Shown: positions 14,787-23,678, counted from the first letter of the stretch. The stretch is DNA of 27,131 nucleotides from an uncultured Pseudomonadota bacterium (GCA_946478635.1 CAMLCX010000011.1:1-27131), one strand, 5' to 3'. The notes: generated by a model not told the origin, from the sequence alone. Program-made: numbers and translations.

Positions 14787-14789
14787 GCA

Positions 14790-15851
14790 TCACTCCCGTA
14801 AAAGCTCTAAATAAGCCGGCATCAATACCGACCATTCGAGTTTTTGCTCGGCGTAGCGCTTTCCCGATAATCCCAGCGCCGAGCGCTTTTCCGGCGCTCG
14901 CGCCAGTTCCACCAACGTGTCCGCGAACTCTTCCAGACTCCGGCACAAAACGCCGGATCGGGCCTCCTGTAAAATCAATCCCTCATCGAGCTGGGTCGAA
15001 ACCACCGGCACGCCGCAAGCCATGAACTGGGCAATTTTGACGCTGAAGCGGCCCGGCGGCGGCGACCATGTTCGCGGATAAACGCCGATATCCAAATCCG
15101 CCAAATAGGTGAGCATCTCGGATAGCTCGACGTAGCCGAACAACTTCACCCAATGACTTCGCCCCTTCTGCACATGCGCCTTGACGGATTCGCTTGGATT
15201 GCCGAACAGCCAGAGCTTGAGCCGCGGCTCGACCTGGCGCGCCCGCTCGAGCGCCTGAAAAAGAAAATCGAGATCGTCCTGGTTACCCCGGGCACGTTGC
15301 GCGCCGTCGGCCGCAAGCGTGAGCGACGGCGCATGAAAGCCGACCACAACGTCATCCGCGCTTTTGAAGCGGGCGCGGATCTCGCGCCGCTTCCGGGGAT
15401 CGATTTGTCCCACTGCGACGCCCTGCGGAATGACATGGATCGGCGCGGTTACCCCCTTCTCTTGGAAAAGCTTTTTCGCTTTGTTGGTCGTCACGATCAG
15501 CGCTTTGACCTGCGGTAGGTTCAACGCCCTGACCTCCGCCTTGGTAAACATCGGATCGTCGAGATCGACGACCACACTGCGCTGTCTCGGCCACGTGCGG
15601 ATCTGCTCGGTGGTGATCGTATAGAGCGTTTCATACTTGCGCGCTAAGTATTGACTCAACGCAGGATAGATCAGCACCCGGCTCAACCCATTCCAGAGAC
15701 GATACTGCACGGCGCGAATCAGGCGGCGCTCACTCAGGTGAAATTTTCGAAAGCGCACCACGGGTGACAACCTTGGAAACAGTGCGGCATAGCGTGGATT
15801 GTTATGCTGCGGAAACCACATGGTGAGACAGACCGCTTTGCGTACGCTCAC
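14790..15851 (-). CDS. divergent GT-B glycosyltransferase
   Basis: This 353-residue protein starts with GTG, and the start overlaps the flippase stop by four bases (GTGA), so the two are translationally coupled. The GT-B fold is suggested by VVVDLDDPMF, IHVIPQGVAVGQID, LKLWLFGNPSES and the donor-side segment GRFSVKIAQFMACGVPVVST. The usual second Glu of the GT4 EX7E motif is Gln here (KIAQFMACG), and the first is also absent. It resembles the group of GT4 relatives in which a Lys-Ile/Leu-Glu-Tyr/Phe-Met-Ala motif binds the donor; the Glu-to-Gln change is worth noting. Either a divergent glycosyltransferase or one with reduced activity; the frame is intact. Confidence 0.75.
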   Translation of the reverse strand: MSVRKAVCLTMWFPQHNNPRYAALFPRLSPVVRFRKFHLSERRLIRAVQYRLWNGLSRVLIYPALSQYLARKYETLYTITTEQIRTWPRQRSVVVDLDDPMFTKAEVRALNLPQVKALIVTTNKAKKLFQEKGVTAPIHVIPQGVAVGQIDPRKRREIRARFKSADDVVVGFHAPSLTLAADGAQRARGNQDDLDFLFQALERARQVEPRLKLWLFGNPSESVKAHVQKGRSHWVKLFGYVELSEMLTYLADLDIGVYPRTWSPPPGRFSVKIAQFMACGVPVVSTQLDEGLILQEARSGVLCRSLEEFADTLVELARAPEKRSALGLSGKRYAEQKLEWSVLMPAYLELLRE

Positions 15852-17266
15852 GAGACCGACTCCTTCCGTTCAACAATGAGCCTGTTGAAAACAAACAGCA
15901 TGGCGAGAGTAAACCCCGCCTTGGCGAGCGTGGTGAGCAGCGCCATTCCGGCAAAACCCCAATAGTTGGCGACAAACCACGCCAGGCCGATCACGATGAC
16001 GGTCTGAAAAGCATATCCGAACGTCCAGATATCCAAGCTCGCCGACGCGTAATAAACGGAATTCAACCAGAAAAACAGCGCGCTCAGCGCCGCGCCCGCC
16101 ATCATGATCTGCGCGCCGCGTACCATCGGTGCGAAGCGCGCGCCGAAAATGAACGGAATTAGAAATGGAAAGAGCGGCACCGACAACAATACCAACGCGC
16201 AAACCGGCAGGCCGGCTTTGGAAGTCCAACTCTTCAGTGCAGCGCACAGACGCGCGCGGCTCTCAGTGCTCCAGCGCGCCGAGAGCGCCGGATAAACAAC
16301 CCGGCCCATGGAAGTTTCGAGATAGGAGCCGACTGTCACGATACTCAAGGCCAACCGGAAAAAGCCGGCGGCCTCCGGCCCGCGGAAATGAGCCAAGAAT
16401 ATCAATGGCAACTGGCCCATCAGACCGCTGCCGGTGACAATCAGATAATTCCAGCCGAACAAACCGGTGATCTCTTTGCGCAGCGGTCGGACGCACTCGA
16501 TTGAACCGCGCCACCAGGCTGGCTGATGCTCACGGCGCAGCACGAAACTCGCCAGACCTACGGCAATTAAAGCGATCAAAACATTGCCGAGCGCCGCGCC
16601 CAGCACCGCGCCGGCCACCCCGAAACCACCCAGCAACAAGCTGATCACCAATACCGAGCCGATGACTTGATCAAGCACTTGAAGCAACGCAACCCAGCGG
16701 AACCGCTCGAGGGACGTGAGGATTGCGTGGCTGGTTCCGGAAAGCGACCAGATCGGAAAAGATGCGGCAAAGAAAATCATCAACCCGGTAATCTCCGGGG
16801 TATGAAAAAATTCCGCCGCGACCCACCGCGCGGTAACCGCAACCAAGAGCGCGGCGCAGAGCGAAACCACGAAGTCCAGCACGTAGCCCAATTTACAAAT
16901 ACCCCCGAGCAGCTCCGCCTGCCCATCGGTGCGAAAGCGCGCGATATAGCGGGTCGTCACCGAACCCGATTTCACTGCGACCAAGGAACCCAGCAACAGC
17001 GGATAAGCCATCACCACCGAGACGAGACCGAAGTCCTTCGGCCCGAGCAAGCGGGCGCTGGCGACGCTCGTGACCAAGCCCACCGCTGCTGCGACGTACT
17101 GTGAGCCCGCCAACAGCACTGCGCCCTCAGTCAACGGATGACGCGCCGTGCGCCGGACAACCGCGATCACGCCGTCGGCAAGTGTGACGTTGGTCGCGGC
17201 ACCGCCCAGCACTGGCACGGTGGCTTTACCCGCAAGCGAATTCCAGAGTTGTTGGAGCAACTGCAT
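15848..17266 (-). CDS. wzx: Wzx-type oligosaccharide flippase
   Basis: This 472-residue inner-membrane protein of the MATE/PST-type (MOP) exporter superfamily has about 12 to 14 predicted membrane spans. The N-terminal signature SARLLGPKDFGLVSVVMAYPLL is typical of the polysaccharide-biosynthesis exporters, and PFIFGARFAPMVRGAQIM matches their later conserved stretch. It moves the undecaprenyl-linked repeat unit from cytoplasmic to periplasmic face. A soluble N-terminal extension of about 35 residues precedes the first span. It starts 22 bases after fkbM with AGAAG upstream and ends in a 4-base overlap with the next glycosyltransferase gene. Confidence 0.92.
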   Translation of the reverse strand: MQLLQQLWNSLAGKATVPVLGGAATNVTLADGVIAVVRRTARHPLTEGAVLLAGSQYVAAAVGLVTSVASARLLGPKDFGLVSVVMAYPLLLGSLVAVKSGSVTTRYIARFRTDGQAELLGGICKLGYVLDFVVSLCAALLVAVTARWVAAEFFHTPEITGLMIFFAASFPIWSLSGTSHAILTSLERFRWVALLQVLDQVIGSVLVISLLLGGFGVAGAVLGAALGNVLIALIAVGLASFVLRREHQPAWWRGSIECVRPLRKEITGLFGWNYLIVTGSGLMGQLPLIFLAHFRGPEAAGFFRLALSIVTVGSYLETSMGRVVYPALSARWSTESRARLCAALKSWTSKAGLPVCALVLLSVPLFPFLIPFIFGARFAPMVRGAQIMMAGAALSALFFWLNSVYYASASLDIWTFGYAFQTVIVIGLAWFVANYWGFAGMALLTTLAKAGFTLAMLFVFNRLIVERKESVS

Positions 17267-17288
17267 GATCTGTGCTTCTCTATCGCGA

Positions 17289-18137
17289 TCACTCTCGGAT
17301 GCAGTAAAGATTGACGTACTTGGCGGTTTCGATTCTCGAATCCACCGGCTTGAGGCCGCGATGAACTTCGTCGATCATGAAAATCGCAAAATCGAGCTGG
17401 CGTAGTTCTGCAAGCAGTGACTGCGCCGACTCGCCCGCGAATCCAAGCGAGGCCGGATTGCACTCGACAAATAATTTCACGGCGCGGCCGGCGCGGGCGA
17501 GGGTTTCGCGCATACCCCGCAAAGCATTGACTTCGCCGCCCTCGATATCCATTTTAATAACGTCTATTTTCACCCCTCGATCGAGGAAATCGTCAAGGAC
17601 AACGCTGGTCACCACGGTGGATTGGCGGCTGCCGCGGGAGGGAATCAAGCTGCTCCGGCTTTGATCGCCGCCGTGGAGAAAAAATGGCTGCATGCCAGGC
17701 TCGTCCGAGACCGCCTTGGGCAGGCAAATCACCCGTGCATCGATCCGGTTCAAGCGCAGATTCTCGGCCAGCAGCTCGTAATTGCGCGGATCGGGTTCGA
17801 ACGCATAAACCTTGCCGACCTTGCCCACCTGACGCGCCGCGAGCAGCGTGTACCAGCCGACGAAGGCGCCGATATCGAGAACGACCATGCCGGGGCGAAT
17901 CACTTTGGTGAACAGGCGCGCCATGAGAGACTCGATTTCCCCACGGCGTAGCGCCTGGAGATAATGGCGGTGTTCCAATGAGGCGGTGATATCGAAACCT
18001 TCGACGCGCACCGAGAGGCGGTTGCCAATCAGGGGCTTCAATAAACTTTTTCCCGCCGGCGGCAAACCCGACAGGCCGAGACGCCGGCAAACACCGGCAA
18101 ATCGTTCCAGTTTTTCCAGGAGAGTGATTTGATCCAT
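17289..18137 (-). CDS. FkbM-family SAM-dependent methyltransferase
   Basis: This 282-residue protein has the class I methyltransferase fold. Motif I is VVLDIGAFVGWYTLLAA (about 85-101) and the acidic end of beta-2 is YAFEPDPRNYELL with Glu114; the FkbM hallmark VIKMDIEGGEVNALRGM follows near 195-210. FkbM enzymes O-methylate sugars and other hydroxyls, and in polysaccharide clusters they typically methylate a glycan hydroxyl or terminal sugar. The N-terminal 80 residues are a helical substrate-side extension. The start at 18137 is weakly supported by a ribosome site but lies 39 bases after the preceding gene. It may decorate or cap the repeat unit (inference). Confidence 0.9.
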   Translation of the reverse strand: MDQITLLEKLERFAGVCRRLGLSGLPPAGKSLLKPLIGNRLSVRVEGFDITASLEHRHYLQALRRGEIESLMARLFTKVIRPGMVVLDIGAFVGWYTLLAARQVGKVGKVYAFEPDPRNYELLAENLRLNRIDARVICLPKAVSDEPGMQPFFLHGGDQSRSSLIPSRGSRQSTVVTSVVLDDFLDRGVKIDVIKMDIEGGEVNALRGMRETLARAGRAVKLFVECNPASLGFAGESAQSLLAELRQLDFAIFMIDEVHRGLKPVDSRIETAKYVNLYCIRE

Positions 18138-18176
18138 CTTTTTAAATTTCCGTCTTGTAACTTTGCCGACCGCGGC

Positions 18177-19382
18177 CTAACCGTTGTGCGTGGCGACGGC
18201 GCCGAGGCTTTGCGCCTTATCTCTGTTGTCCCCTCGCGCAGTTGTCTCAAGCAGAGCTGTCGTCTGCTCGATCATGCGTAAATGACTGAAACTCGCCGCG
18301 GTGCGTTTGCCTTCGCGGGCCAATCGCGTTCTCTCCCCAGGTGAAGACAGCAACCGAGACAAGACTTCGCGAAGTTCCCCGTCGACGTGCGGCGCGATGA
18401 GCAAGCCGTTCTCGCCATCGCGGATCACTTCCGGCGTGCCGCCCACGGCGGTCGCTACCACCGGCAGACCGAGGCCCATCGCTTCGAGCACGACGTGGGG
18501 CAGACCTTCGTGCGTCGAATTGAGCACCAAGAGATCGCCGGCGGCCATCAGCGCCAGAGTCTCTTGTCTGCTTCGTTGTCCGGCAAAATAAATCCGCTCC
18601 GACAACCCCAGGTCTCGCGCCAACGCCTCCAGTCGACACCGCTCCGAGCCGTCGCCGACGATCGCCAACCCGGCGTCTTCAATCGCCGTGATGGCTTGGA
18701 TGATTCGGTCGATTTGCTTGATCGCGATCAGACGACCGACGGTGACGATTTTGAACTTGGCGGCCAGCGGGATTTTTCCCGGCGCCACGCTCTGGCAATC
18801 GACGGCGTTGTAAATCGTCGCGATCTTTTCCGGCGCGACGCCCCAGGCCTCCAGGGTGCGCGCGAGATAGCGGCTTGGCGCGATCAGCGCGGCGGCGCGG
18901 CGCGCGCACAAGTTCCTAAGGGCCTTGAAGCACTGCGCTCTCCAGCCGGACCAACCCTCTTGAAATTCCGCGAAGCTCGACCTCACCCGTCTTCGCTCCA
19001 GCGCATGCTCCCAGGCCCAATCGCCGACCCATTTCTGCACCAGCGGTTTGCGCAGGATGAGATTCGCAATCGCCGCTTCAAAATAGAGCCCGTGGACGAA
19101 AAATAAATCGGCGCTCCGCCCCGCGCGCACAAGCGCCGCGACGGTGCGAACAACACGCCACGGTTTGGGCAGACCACGGCGGATGCGGGTTACCGTGAAC
19201 GGATAGCGCTCAGCTTGGCCGGCCGCTTCACTCAATGTGAGAACCGCGACTTGATGGCCTTGGTGCGTCAACGCGGTCGCCATCTGCGGCACATAAGTCG
19301 CAGGCCCGCCGATATCCGGTGGAAAGATGCCCGTGACGAATTGGATCTTAAGCTTGGCCGGAGCAGTTGGGTGCGTCGTCAT
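18177..19382 (-). CDS. GT4 family glycosyltransferase
   Basis: This 401-residue protein has the acceptor-domain opening KIQFVTGIFPPDIGGPATYVPQMA, typical of GT4. KIVTVGRLIAIKQIDRIIQA and the EX7E motif in HEGLPHVVLEAMGLGLPVVATAVGGTPEVI mark the donor domain. WVGDWAWEHA in the N-terminal half is similar to segments in mannosyl/glucosyl GT4 enzymes. The ATG overlaps the tviB stop by one base (TAATG), so its translation is coupled to the dehydrogenase. As the first GT after the initiating enzyme in gene order, it is a candidate for the second sugar of the repeat, but gene order is only weak evidence. Confidence 0.92.
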   Translation of the reverse strand: MTTHPTAPAKLKIQFVTGIFPPDIGGPATYVPQMATALTHQGHQVAVLTLSEAAGQAERYPFTVTRIRRGLPKPWRVVRTVAALVRAGRSADLFFVHGLYFEAAIANLILRKPLVQKWVGDWAWEHALERRRVRSSFAEFQEGWSGWRAQCFKALRNLCARRAAALIAPSRYLARTLEAWGVAPEKIATIYNAVDCQSVAPGKIPLAAKFKIVTVGRLIAIKQIDRIIQAITAIEDAGLAIVGDGSERCRLEALARDLGLSERIYFAGQRSRQETLALMAAGDLLVLNSTHEGLPHVVLEAMGLGLPVVATAVGGTPEVIRDGENGLLIAPHVDGELREVLSRLLSSPGERTRLAREGKRTAASFSHLRMIEQTTALLETTARGDNRDKAQSLGAVATHNG

Positions 19383-20683
19383 TACAGGCTCCAGTACATG
19401 ACCCCGCTCTGATTGCCGGCATCACGATAGGCCCCCTTGATGTCGACGAAAACAGCCGGCTTGCCTCCGTTGCGCAGCAGTCCGGTATAAGCCCGCGGCG
19501 GCAAGTCGAGAAACATGCGATGCGGCACCGCAAGCACCACGGCGTCGAATTTCTCCTTCGCTTCGAAGGGATTGTTGAGTGGCCGCATGTGCAGTTTCTG
19601 GATTTCGCCTGGGGCCACCAGGGGATCGTAAACCGCCACCTCGACACCGTGACTCTCGAGCTCCTGGACCACCTCGGCCACTCGCGTATTGCGCAGATCG
19701 TTGACGTTTTCCTTGAAGGTCGCGCCGAGGATCAATGCCGATGCGCCGCGCACAACGCGGCCGGCGTGAATCAAGAGCTTGACGGTCTCCTGAGCGACGT
19801 AGTGCCCCATGGAGTCGTTGATTCTGCGGCCGGCAAGAATCACGTCCGGATGATAATCGATCTCCTGCGCCTTGAACGTGAGATAGTAGGGATCCACTGA
19901 AATGCAGTGGCCGCCGACCAAGCCCGGGTCGTAACGCAAAAAATTCCATTTGCTGCGCGCCGCCTTGAGCACTTCCGCAGTGTCGAGCCCCATGCGGTGA
20001 AACAGCACCGCCAACTCGTTCATCAGCGCGATGTTCAAATCCCGCTGCACGTTTTCGATCACCTTGGCCGCTTCCGCGGTGCGGATCGTCGGAGCCCGGT
20101 ACACCCCGGCTTCGACGACAAGCTCGTATACCGCAGCGAGCTTATCCGTGGTCTCATCGTCCGGTCCGGCAACGATCTTCATGACTTTATTGAGGGAATG
20201 CTCGTGATCACCCGGATTGATCCGTTCCGGGGAATAACCCACTTTGAAATCCCGTCCGGCTTTCAGACCGGACTCGGCTTCGAGCACGGGGATACAGACC
20301 TCTTCGGTGCAGCCGGGATAGACCGTGGACTCATAGACCACCGTGACGCCGCGGCTGAGATTCTGCGCCACCAGTTTACTGGCGTCGACCAGATGCGATA
20401 GGTCCGGCCGTTTGCCTTTATCCACCGGTGTCGGCACGGCAATAATCATGACAGTGGCCCGCTGCAGCAGAGACGGATCGATGGTGAACTCCAAGAGCGG
20501 CTCGCGCAGATCTGCCTTGGTCATTTCGCCGTTACGATCCACGCCTTTGCGCAATTCCCGGACCCGTGGCTCGCTAACGTCGAAGCCGACGGTCGGGACC
20601 ACTTTGCCGAAGGCTGCCGCGAGCGGCAGTCCGACATAACCCAGGCCGACTACGGCGATGCATTGGGGCACATTTGTTTTCAT
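19382..20683 (-). CDS. tviB: UDP-N-acetylhexosamine 6-dehydrogenase (TviB/WbpO type)
   Basis: This 433-residue UDP-glucose/GDP-mannose dehydrogenase family member has NAD-binding GLGYVG (13-18), VPTPVDKGKRPDL, YESTVYPGCTEE, SPERINPGD, and catalytic Cys260 in GGHCISVDPYYL. The signature VIENVQRDLNIALMNELA places it with TviB/WbpO/WbpA, which oxidise UDP-GlcNAc or UDP-GalNAc to the uronic acid in two NAD steps, rather than with UDP-glucose dehydrogenase. The polymer should therefore contain a HexNAc-uronic acid. Ser replaces the Pro/Gly after Cys-Ile in the catalytic motif. GGAGGGAG lies 10 bases before the ATG at 20683, which overlaps the preceding stop by four bases; an in-frame extension to 20752 would lie inside the neighbour. 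Confidence 0.93.
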   Translation of the reverse strand: MKTNVPQCIAVVGLGYVGLPLAAAFGKVVPTVGFDVSEPRVRELRKGVDRNGEMTKADLREPLLEFTIDPSLLQRATVMIIAVPTPVDKGKRPDLSHLVDASKLVAQNLSRGVTVVYESTVYPGCTEEVCIPVLEAESGLKAGRDFKVGYSPERINPGDHEHSLNKVMKIVAGPDDETTDKLAAVYELVVEAGVYRAPTIRTAEAAKVIENVQRDLNIALMNELAVLFHRMGLDTAEVLKAARSKWNFLRYDPGLVGGHCISVDPYYLTFKAQEIDYHPDVILAGRRINDSMGHYVAQETVKLLIHAGRVVRGASALILGATFKENVNDLRNTRVAEVVQELESHGVEVAVYDPLVAPGEIQKLHMRPLNNPFEAKEKFDAVVLAVPHRMFLDLPPRAYTGLLRNGGKPAVFVDIKGAYRDAGNQSGVMYWSL

Positions 20684-22494
20684 GATTTTCTTACTCCCTC
20701 CTCGATGAATTCGAATTGCAGCCTCTTGACCCAGAGCCCGAGCGGCTCGCATTTGGCGCGGAACTGCGTCGCCTGAGCACCGCCGAGAACATGCGGCGAT
20801 GCGATGATGCAGCCGCGCACTTGGTTATGCTCGAGAATTTGCGGCAGCTTATCCGCCCCGCCGAAGATCCGCAGACCAAGGACGCTGCGCCCTTCCTTGG
20901 TCGGATCGTCGTCGAGAAAACCGATCGGACGATAGCCTATCCTCGGGTTGTGGCGGCACTCGCGCACCACTGCTTCGCCGCGATCGCCGGCGCCGTAGAC
21001 CAGAACGGGAATCCGATCCGGTCGCGGCCGATCGACGAAAAGACTGAACAGACGAAATGAAAGACGGCTGGCGGCCATGCCGACAAAGAGCAATAAGCCG
21101 TAGAGAATAAACACGACTTTCGAGTAACCGGCGAATCCGGACAAAATCACCAGCGCACCGGCTGCCAATCCGGTGGCGCAGAACGCGGCTGCGGCGATGC
21201 GCACAAGGTCATCGAGGCCGGTGTAGCGCCACAGCCCGCGGTAAACGCCCGTGATCAGAAAGCCCGCATAGCCGGCGGCCGCCACCACTGGAAACGATGT
21301 GAGATAGAGCGACATCAAGAAATCGTTCAGACGGAACTCAAAGCGCAACGCGAACGCCAGATAATAAGCAAAGGAGATCAGAAACAAATCGAGCCCCGCC
21401 TCCAGGAGACGACGCTTGTAAGCGAGCGCCGATAGCCACCGCGTCAGTTTCTTACCGGCGGCGCGCCCAGGCGCGCTGTTATCGGAACGGATCTCGACCT
21501 GCGCGAGGTACGCCGTAAAGAGCGCGAACGAAAGAATCACCAGGGGAAGAACCGTCAAACTCAACGTGTAGGAAAGCTGCTTGATGCCTACCGCCGTGGC
21601 TCCGGACACCGCGGCCATGAAATAAAGCAATAACACCGCTTGGGATTCGCTCAAGCCAAGGACGACAAGACGGTGCGACGCATGATCTTTGCCGCCCTGG
21701 GAAATGGGTTGACCGCGCAGCAACCGCGTCACCGTGACCAGCGTCGTATCGAGGATCGGCACCAGCAAAATGCACGCGGGCACGGCGATCAAGGACAAAA
21801 TGTTGGAGGCTTGCCCGTTGGCGTGGATCGTGAGCAGGCTCAACGACATTCCCAAAAACAGGCTGCCCGAGTCGCCCATGAAAATCGACGCCGGGTGAAA
21901 ATTGAACAGGAGAAATCCCGCCAGCCCACCGGTGAGAGCGAGCGCCACGACGAAATAGTTCAGGTCGCCCTGTCGGTGAAACAAATACGCGAGATAGGCA
22001 GCGGCGATCAGAGCGATGCCGGCGGCAAGTCCGTCCATGTTGTCGAGCAGGTTGAGCGCGTTGGTCAGCCCGACGATCCAGACGGCAGTGAGCAGCGCGT
22101 CCAATGGCCCCCAGGAGAAAAAATGCAGATGAAAACCGGACAACAGCGCCGCAGCGGCTGCAACGATTTGACCGAAGAGCTTGGTCGCAGGGCTCAACTC
22201 GTGAATATCGTCATAGAAGCCCAGGCAAAACGCCGACGCCGCGATAATTAGAAACGGCGCAATGCTCCAAATATCCGACGAAAACGCAAGCGCCAATAAG
22301 ATGATCGGGAAAAAGAAGGCCAGCCCTCCGCTAGTCGGTGTGGCCCGGTTGTGCCAGCGCTCGGCCGAGGGCACGGCCATGCAGTTCCAGCGCGCGCCCA
22401 GGCGGCTGGCGATCGGCACGCCCAACGCGCTAAGGACAAACGCGCCTGCCGGCAGGGTAAGCCATGTGGCGGCCTCTTCCCAATGAGTAATCAT
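20680..22494 (-). CDS. WecA-type sugar-1-P transferase fused to FlaA1/CapD N-terminal region
   Basis: This 604-residue protein has two parts. Residues 1-335 are a polytopic WecA/MraY-like transferase with all signature sites: Asp95-Asp96 in GFYDDI, NALNLLDNMDG (145-155), FMGDSGS (205-211) and KDHASHR (269-275). It would move HexNAc-1-phosphate from UDP to undecaprenyl phosphate and start the repeat unit. Residues 360-604 match the N-terminal half of FlaA1/CapD/WbpM: YKRRLLEAGLDLFLISFAYYLAFALRF, about four to five membrane spans, then a Rossmann domain with VLVYGAGDRGE (498-507) and PIGFLDDDP. The catalytic SDR dehydratase/epimerase half that normally follows is absent; the frame ends cleanly after EFIEEGVRKS. 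ATG at 22494 lacks a strong ribosome site; TTG at 22548 would overlap the SDR gene. Confidence 0.87.
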   Translation of the reverse strand: MITHWEEAATWLTLPAGAFVLSALGVPIASRLGARWNCMAVPSAERWHNRATPTSGGLAFFFPIILLALAFSSDIWSIAPFLIIAASAFCLGFYDDIHELSPATKLFGQIVAAAAALLSGFHLHFFSWGPLDALLTAVWIVGLTNALNLLDNMDGLAAGIALIAAAYLAYLFHRQGDLNYFVVALALTGGLAGFLLFNFHPASIFMGDSGSLFLGMSLSLLTIHANGQASNILSLIAVPACILLVPILDTTLVTVTRLLRGQPISQGGKDHASHRLVVLGLSESQAVLLLYFMAAVSGATAVGIKQLSYTLSLTVLPLVILSFALFTAYLAQVEIRSDNSAPGRAAGKKLTRWLSALAYKRRLLEAGLDLFLISFAYYLAFALRFEFRLNDFLMSLYLTSFPVVAAAGYAGFLITGVYRGLWRYTGLDDLVRIAAAAFCATGLAAGALVILSGFAGYSKVVFILYGLLLFVGMAASRLSFRLFSLFVDRPRPDRIPVLVYGAGDRGEAVVRECRHNPRIGYRPIGFLDDDPTKEGRSVLGLRIFGGADKLPQILEHNQVRGCIIASPHVLGGAQATQFRAKCEPLGLWVKRLQFEFIEEGVRKS

Positions 22495-22525
22495 AATAAA
22501 TTCACTGCTGCCACTGAAGCCATTT

Positions 22526-23539
22526 TTAGAAAGCGTGCTCGAGCGCAAGTTGCGGGCCGGCCACTCGCTTCACCTCGGACTCCGCCCTATGATAGGCGAT
22601 GACGCTTTCGACTATTTTCTCGATGCTGCGCGCCGGACGAAAATCGACCAGCTTCCTGATCTTGCTGATATCAGGAACGCGCCTTGGCATGTCTTCGAAT
22701 CCTTCCTCGTAAGCTTCATCATAGGGAACGAACTGAATCGGCGATGCGCTGCGAGCCATGGCTCGCACAAGTTCGGCGAGCTCGAGAATGCTGACCTCCT
22801 GCTCGCTGCCAATGTTGAAGATCTCTCCGACCGCGGCGGGTTGAAGCGTCAGCCGGGCAATCGCTTGGGCGGCGTCACTGACATGGCAGAAACAGCGTGA
22901 TTGCGTGCCGTCGCCGTAAACCGAGAGCGGCGCACCGGCCAGTGCCTGACGGACAAAGGTCGGCAACACCATGCCATAGCGTCCGGTTTGGCGCGGCCCC
23001 ACCGTGTTAAATAAGCGCACGATCACCACCGGCAGCTTTCTCTCTTTGCGGTAGGCCAGGGCGAGAAACTCGTCGATGGCCTTGGAACAGGCGTAACTCC
23101 AGCGCCCCTTGGAAGTCGGGCCCATCACCAGGTCATCGGCCTCGGAAAAAGGAATTTTGCTGGCCTTGCCGTAAACCTCGGACGTGCTGGCGATCAACAC
23201 GCGCTTTTTCTTTTTGCTGGCGAATTCCAACACGCCTTCGGTGCCCTTTACGTTGGTCTCAATGGTGCGCACCGGACTCTCGACGATCAGACGCACCCCC
23301 ACCGACGCCGCCAGGTGAACGATGGAGTCGGATTCGTCAATCAGTTCAGCCAGCAGCGAACGATTGAAAATGGTGTCGATGACATATTCAAAACGGCGAT
23401 GGGTCTTGAGATGCTCGATGTTGTGCATCGAGCCAGTGCACAGATCGTCGAGAATCATGACATGATGCCCGTCCTTCAACAGTCGCTCGGCCAGATGAGA
23501 GCCGATAAATCCCGCTCCGCCGGTGATAAAATAACGCAT
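22526..23539 (-). CDS. extended SDR NDP-sugar epimerase/dehydratase
   Basis: This 337-residue protein has the NAD-binding GGAGFIGSH (7-15), STSEVYGK, the catalytic Tyr149-x3-Lys153 in YACSKAIDE, RLFNTVGPRQTGRYGMVLP, and VYGDGTQSRCFCHVSDAAQA. This belongs to the GalE/RmlB/UXS group of sugar-nucleotide SDRs: a 4-epimerase, 4,6-dehydratase or decarboxylase. The pattern cannot separate these by eye. Since the TviB product is a UDP-HexNAc-uronate, a 4-epimerase of TviC/WbpP type would make sense (inference). GGAGG lies 10 bases before the ATG. The 156-base gap upstream is the longest in the operon. Confidence 0.88.
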   Translation of the reverse strand: MRYFITGGAGFIGSHLAERLLKDGHHVMILDDLCTGSMHNIEHLKTHRRFEYVIDTIFNRSLLAELIDESDSIVHLAASVGVRLIVESPVRTIETNVKGTEGVLEFASKKKKRVLIASTSEVYGKASKIPFSEADDLVMGPTSKGRWSYACSKAIDEFLALAYRKERKLPVVIVRLFNTVGPRQTGRYGMVLPTFVRQALAGAPLSVYGDGTQSRCFCHVSDAAQAIARLTLQPAAVGEIFNIGSEQEVSILELAELVRAMARSASPIQFVPYDEAYEEGFEDMPRRVPDISKIRKLVDFRPARSIEKIVESVIAYHRAESEVKRVAGPQLALEHAF

Positions 23540-23644
23540 GTGAATGTTTCCTCCGTGGCCTAAAAGGTCAGCGTCCCAAGGGCGAACTCACTTAACGTTG
23601 CAACGATCGGCATTCGTTTCTGTCGCTCCAATCCGGTGTGAGTC

Positions 23645-23678
23645 GGATGGGGTCCGAGCAGGGTCGAGCGCCCCACCC
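23645..23678 (-). other. hairpin in the wzc-SDR spacer
   Basis: GGATGGGG (23645-23652) and CCCCACCC (23671-23678) can form an 8-pair stem with one G-U on the minus-strand transcript, 17 bases after the wzc stop codon, in the only long spacer (156 bases) of the operon. There is no U-run. It could attenuate transcription or stabilise the upstream wza-wzc message; no internal promoter is evident. Confidence 0.3.
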
